Position numbers and translations under genes: made by a program. The notes under the pieces were generated by a model. It was not told the origin of the DNA. It saw nothing but the letters and a program-made list of their open reading frames with translations, and made no database searches. Shown here piece by piece: positions 6,855 to 9,973 of a stretch of 9,973 nt of DNA. Source of the stretch: Alphaproteobacteria bacterium (lineage in GTDB: Bacteria; Pseudomonadota; Alphaproteobacteria; Puniceispirillales; Puniceispirillaceae); contig JADHLK010000047.1 in the NCBI GenBank assembly GCA_016780695.1, positions 1 through 9,973 of the forward strand. Direction: 5' to 3'. How positions within the stretch are numbered: position 1 is the first letter of the stretch; each line of letters begins with the position of its first letter.

Positions 6855-8792
6855 TTATTTTACCGGCAAGCCCGTTTTATTTGCCCAATGCAGCGGGCCG
6901 CCGCGAAAGCCTGGAAATCCAGTGCCAAAAATCATGCCCGCATCTGCCATTTCGCCCGCATCAACCACCCCTTCTGCAACAGCTGCCCGGCATTCTGCGA
7001 CCATCGGGGCCAGCATATCCTCAGCGATTGCCTGCATTTCCTCTGCTAAGGCTGCCTGTCTTGGCCGCACCGCCTGATTGCCGTCCCATTGATAAAAGCC
7101 GCTGCCAGTCTTGCGGCCTTTTTCGCCAGCGGCCAGCTTGGCCTGAAAGCTGGCTGCGGCAGCTTCTGGCATATTCAGCATCTGGCCTGCCTGATAGCAC
7201 ACATCCAGCCCCACCTGATCACACAGCTCAATCGGGCCCATCGGCATACCGAAATCAACGAGGGCGGTATCAATTTTATCGGCATCCGCCCCGGCGGCCA
7301 CAGCTGCCACCGCCTTATACATATAGGGCAGCAAGGCCCGGTTGACCAAAAAGCCCGGTGCTGATTTACAGCGAACCGGCATTTTGCCCAGCTGGCCGAC
7401 AAAGCACATGGCCCGGTTTATCAGGGCCTGATCCGACTGGCCAGACCAGATGATCTCAACCAGCGGCAGGACTGGGACCGGGTTGAAAAAATGGATCCCG
7501 ATCAGCCGCTCCGGCTGTTTCAGCACAGCGGCAATATCCTCCAGCGGAATGGCTGAGGTATTGGTCGCCAGAATAGCGTCTGGCTTGGCCTGTTTTTCCA
7601 GCGCGGCAAAAACCTGTTGCTTGACCTCCAGCTTTTCGGCGACTGCCTCAATAATCAAATCTGCCTCGCCAGCCCCGTTGCCGTCCGGGTCCGCCTGCAA
7701 GCGTTGCAGGGCAGCTGCTGCCTTGTCGGCATCTTTCAGCCGCCTCTCAAACAGCTTTTGGGCCCGTTCCCTCGCCGCCTCTATCACTGCCTCATCCATA
7801 TCACTTAGCGTGACAGACAGGCCCGCCATCGCCGCAACAGCGGCAATATCGCCGCCCATAACCCCGGCCCCGATAACATGGACAGAGGCAATGCCGCTCT
7901 CGCCGCGGCTGGTCTTGCGCACCGCATCGCGCAGCTGAAAGACGCGCCGCAACCCGTCTGAGGCATCTCCCAGCATCAGCTCAGCAAAGAGCCGGGCTTC
8001 AGCAGCGATCAGCGCTTCCGGTTGCGCCCGGCAGCTTTCCATATGGGTGATAATCGCCTGCCCGGCTGGCATATGATCAGCGCGCACCCGGCCGAGATAT
8101 TTTTCCTCTGCTGCGCGGCAGGCAGCAGCCACATCTCCAGCCGGCTGTTGTGGGCGGGCCGGTTTCTGGCCAGCACAGCTGAGCATCCAGCTGGCCATTT
8201 GGCCGCGCAGGCTCTCGGCATCCTGGACAGGCTGGTCAGCCAGCCCGCTGGCAATCGCGGCGGCGGCTGGAACGGGTCTGCCAGACAGCATCATATCCAG
8301 CGCGGCCGCCGCGCCGATGCGGGCGGTGCTGCGCCCGGAGCCGCCATAGCCCGGCAACAGACCGAGTGTAATCTCTGGAAAGCCTAGCGCGGTTTTCCGA
8401 TTTTCAGTGACAAACAGCTGGTCAAAACATAAAGCCAGCTCCAGCCCGCCGCCGACCGCCAGCCCGTCTATACCAACAGCTGTCGGACAGTCGATCGCCT
8501 CAATGCGGGCCAGCAGGCCGGTAACATGGCTGATCAACCCGGTAATATCTCTATGGGTTTGCAATTCGGCGAATTCATTAATATCTGCACCATAGACAAA
8601 GCCGCCCGCTTTGCCTGACAAAAGACCCAGCCCGGCCAGTCCCGTCTCAGCCTCAATCCGGTCCAGCTGGGCGGCCAGCCCGGCCACCGTCTGGCGGTTC
8701 AGGATATTGGCAGATTTGCCGACCATGTCAAAAATCAGCCAGCCAATATTCTCTGCATCACGCTCAAAATGCCAATCAGCCTCGGTGCTCAT
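6855..8792 (-). CDS. fadJ: Bifunctional enoyl-CoA hydratase / 3-hydroxyacyl-CoA dehydrogenase (FadB/FadJ alpha-subunit family)
   Basis: The enzyme hydrates 2-enoyl-CoA and oxidises the resulting 3-hydroxyacyl-CoA with NAD+, the second and third steps of beta-oxidation. The N-terminal crotonase domain (about 1-190) has the oxyanion segments Y-G-A-D-I and A-V-G-G-G, and both catalytic glutamates: Glu118 (G-G-G-L-E) and Glu140 (G-F-P-E-I). A linker precedes the Rossmann domain with G-A-G-V-M-G at 308-313. The dehydrogenase catalytic pair is His434 (I-H-F-F-N-P) and Glu446, spaced as His450/Glu462 in E. coli FadB. P-G-F-L-V-N-R opens the dimerisation domain. I prefer ATG 8792, giving 645 residues with AGGGA about 9 bases upstream, over a TTG at 8819. 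The chain ends 13 residues after G-F-R-G-G-P-L-H-W-A, where FadB continues for about 50 more, so the final repeat is short. FadJ versus FadB naming is by family only; no thiolase partner is adjacent. Confidence 0.93.
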   Translation of the reverse strand: MSTEADWHFERDAENIGWLIFDMVGKSANILNRQTVAGLAAQLDRIEAETGLAGLGLLSGKAGGFVYGADINEFAELQTHRDITGLISHVTGLLARIEAIDCPTAVGIDGLAVGGGLELALCFDQLFVTENRKTALGFPEITLGLLPGYGGSGRSTARIGAAAALDMMLSGRPVPAAAAIASGLADQPVQDAESLRGQMASWMLSCAGQKPARPQQPAGDVAAACRAAEEKYLGRVRADHMPAGQAIITHMESCRAQPEALIAAEARLFAELMLGDASDGLRRVFQLRDAVRKTSRGESGIASVHVIGAGVMGGDIAAVAAMAGLSVTLSDMDEAVIEAARERAQKLFERRLKDADKAAAALQRLQADPDGNGAGEADLIIEAVAEKLEVKQQVFAALEKQAKPDAILATNTSAIPLEDIAAVLKQPERLIGIHFFNPVPVLPLVEIIWSGQSDQALINRAMCFVGQLGKMPVRCKSAPGFLVNRALLPYMYKAVAAVAAGADADKIDTALVDFGMPMGPIELCDQVGLDVCYQAGQMLNMPEAAAASFQAKLAAGEKGRKTGSGFYQWDGNQAVRPRQAALAEEMQAIAEDMLAPMVAECRAAVAEGVVDAGEMADAGMIFGTGFPGFRGGPLHWANKTGLPVK

Positions 8793-8837
8793 AAGCGGTT
8801 CCCTTTCTTTCTGGCGCAAACGCGCTGGACAGAGGCT

Positions 8838-8866
8838 AGCATAATCAGGACTGCCCGGCAGGTCTA
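8838..8866 (-). promoter_or_regulatory. Predicted sigma-70-like promoter of the beta-oxidation operon
   Basis: On the minus strand TAGACC (8866-8861, 4 of 6 to TTGACA) is followed by 17 bases and TATGCT (8843-8838, 4 of 6 to TATAAT, a common natural -10). Transcription would start near 8831, leaving a leader of about 40 bases that contains the AGGGA ribosome binding site for the ATG at 8792. Spacing is optimal, but the hexamers are only moderate. Confidence 0.45.
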
Positions 8867-8879
8867 TGGCGATCTGTGC

Positions 8880-8908
8880 CCGGCCTGCAAAATTTGCACT
8901 CTGGCCGG
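8880..8908. promoter_or_regulatory. Palindromic putative operator upstream of the beta-oxidation operon
   Basis: TGCAAAATTTGCA at 8886-8898 is a perfect 6-1-6 inverted repeat. It is flanked by CCGGCC (8880-8885) and, after four bases, GGCCGG (8903-8908), giving a wider interrupted dyad. It lies about 55-67 bases upstream of the predicted start of the fatty-acid operon, just above its -35, and about 170 bases before the divergent ABC gene. A dimeric regulator site (for instance of a TetR- or GntR-type fatty-acid regulator) is a reasonable inference; I do not recognise the motif as a named one. The remainder of the 275-base divergent interval shows no gene and no clear promoter for the ABC gene. 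Confidence 0.4.
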
Positions 8909-9067
8909 ACAGGCGGTTGCCAAAGGGGGCAGGCGGCGGTGCGGGTGAGCGTGTTTTTCTGCTCTCCGGGCCTTGCTGTCTGGCTGGCTAAGGGTGTATG
9001 GAAGGAGCGAAAGTCTGCGGCCCGATTTTCTGTTTATTGCCGCTTTACCGTTCTGACAGGATTCCCC

Positions 9068-9973
9068 ATGGCTGACCCGATTATCCGCATCAGCGGGCTG
9101 AACAAGATCTATGAAGGCGGGATGCAAGCCCTGTTTGATGTCTCGCTGGATGTTGAGGCGGGTGAGATTCTGGCCTTGCTGGGGCCGAACGGGGCGGGCA
9201 AGACCAGCCTTATTTCAGCTATTTGCGGGCTAACCCGGCCCAGCAGCGGCACCATTCTGGTCAGCGGTTTTGATGTGGTCAAGGATTTCCGCGCCACCCG
9301 CCAGATGATCGGGCTGGTGCCGCAGGAAATCACGCTGGAGCCGTTCGAGACTGTTTTCAATACGGTTTCCTTTACCCGCGGCCTGTTCGGCAAAAAGGCT
9401 GACCCGGCCTGGATTGAAACTGTGCTCGACTCGCTGTCCCTGCTGGATAAGAAAGACAGTAAGGTGATGACACTGTCCGGCGGCATGAAGCGGCGCGTGC
9501 TGATTGCCAAGGCGCTCAGCCATGCGCCGAAAATCCTGTTTCTGGATGAGCCGACTGCCGGGGTGGATGTGGAATTGCGTCAGGATATGTGGGCGCTGGT
9601 AGAGACGCTACGCCAGCGCGGCACAACCATTATCCTGACCACCCACTATATTGAGGAAGCTGAGGCCATCGCTGATCGGATAGGGATTATCAATCGCGGT
9701 CGGCTCCTGCTGGTAGAGGAAAAAGACGGGCTGCTGCGCCGCATGGGATCAAAACAGCTGCATATCGAATTGCAAGCACCGATCAGCAGAATCCCGGACG
9801 CGCTGGCAAACTATGATCTGGCTCTGAGCCGAGAGGGGATGGGGCTTGTCTATTCCTATGATGTGATGGCTGAGCGCACCGGCATTGTTTCGCTGCTGGG
9901 CGATCTGGGCAAGGCCGGTCTGGTGTTGCGCGACCTGCGCACAGAGCAAAGCTCGCTGGAGGATATTTTCGTC
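9068..9973 (+). CDS. yadG: ABC transporter ATP-binding protein, YadG-like (3' end cut by window edge)
   Basis: This is the cytoplasmic ATPase subunit of an ABC-2-type exporter. All nucleotide-binding elements are present: Walker A G-P-N-G-A-G-K-T at 39-46, Q-loop Gln86 in L-V-P-Q-E, signature L-S-G-G-M at 136-140, Walker B ending in Asp160-Glu161 (F-L-D-E-P-T-A-G-V-D), and switch His193 in T-T-H-Y-I-E-E-A-E. The stretches G-G-M-K-R-R, D-E-P-T-A-G-V-D-V-E-L-R and T-T-I-I-L-T-T-H-Y closely follow E. coli YadG (308 residues), and the last visible residues L-E-D-I-F-V match its C-terminal L-E-E-L-F-V. The 302 codons seen are therefore almost the whole gene. The ATG at 9068 has AGGA (9058-9061) six bases upstream. 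The partner YadH-like permease is expected just to the right. The transported substrate is not known for YadG/YadH and cannot be told here. Confidence 0.92.
   Translation, partial: MADPIIRISGLNKIYEGGMQALFDVSLDVEAGEILALLGPNGAGKTSLISAICGLTRPSSGTILVSGFDVVKDFRATRQMIGLVPQEITLEPFETVFNTVSFTRGLFGKKADPAWIETVLDSLSLLDKKDSKVMTLSGGMKRRVLIAKALSHAPKILFLDEPTAGVDVELRQDMWALVETLRQRGTTIILTTHYIEEAEAIADRIGIINRGRLLLVEEKDGLLRRMGSKQLHIELQAPISRIPDALANYDLALSREGMGLVYSYDVMAERTGIVSLLGDLGKAGLVLRDLRTEQSSLEDIFV

Noticed and set aside
5046..8792. Frequent GGCCAGC/GCTGGCC words as a possible uptake or chi-like sequence
   Set aside because: They occur mainly inside coding frames rich in Ala, Gly and Leu codons, without fixed spacing or extended consensus, so codon use is a sufficient explanation.
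8973..9002. Promoter for the ABC ATPase gene (TTGCTG, 18 bases, TATGGA)
   Set aside because: Both hexamers match the consensus poorly, so I could not support it as a feature.

Overview
This window reads as an ordinary chromosomal stretch of a Gram-negative bacterium, most likely an alphaproteobacterium. The support is a secreted ferric-iron binding protein with a Sec signal, a ppk-ppx pair, a long two-domain Ppx, a large FadE/DmdC-type acyl-CoA dehydrogenase, and moderately GC-rich codon use that looks even across the genes. A marine lineage such as SAR116 is possible but is only an impression; nothing in the window fixes the taxon. There is no rRNA, tRNA, CRISPR array, insertion sequence or phage gene.

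Layout from left to right. (1) A minus-strand periplasmic Fe(3+)-binding protein lies at 44-1126. Its upstream region holds a strong Fur-box match (1177-1191) placed over a good -35 element, so it should be iron-repressed. (2) A plus-strand polyphosphate operon follows: ppk1 (1387-3510) and ppx (3510-4994) overlap by one base as TGATG, and a sigma-70-like promoter sits very close to the ppk1 start. (3) After a 51-base convergent gap comes a minus-strand beta-oxidation operon. It is transcribed from about 8831 leftwards: a FadB/FadJ-type bifunctional enoyl-CoA hydratase/3-hydroxyacyl-CoA dehydrogenase (8792-6855), then a 592-residue acyl-CoA dehydrogenase (6824-5046), 30 bases apart. A promoter and a perfect 6-1-6 palindrome sit in front. 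(4) Divergent from it, a YadG-like ABC transporter ATPase starts at 9068 and runs off the right edge with almost its whole length present.

Functionally, ppk1 and ppx make and degrade polyphosphate. The acyl-CoA dehydrogenase and the bifunctional enzyme supply three consecutive steps of beta-oxidation (dehydrogenation, hydration, second dehydrogenation); no thiolase for the last step is in the window. The iron-binding protein and the ABC ATPase belong to transporters whose other subunits lie outside.

I found no convincing undescribed system. The points most worth a second look are the Fur box over the iron-gene promoter, the dyad in front of the fatty-acid operon, the short C-terminus of the bifunctional beta-oxidation enzyme, and the uncertain substrate of the DmdC-like dehydrogenase.
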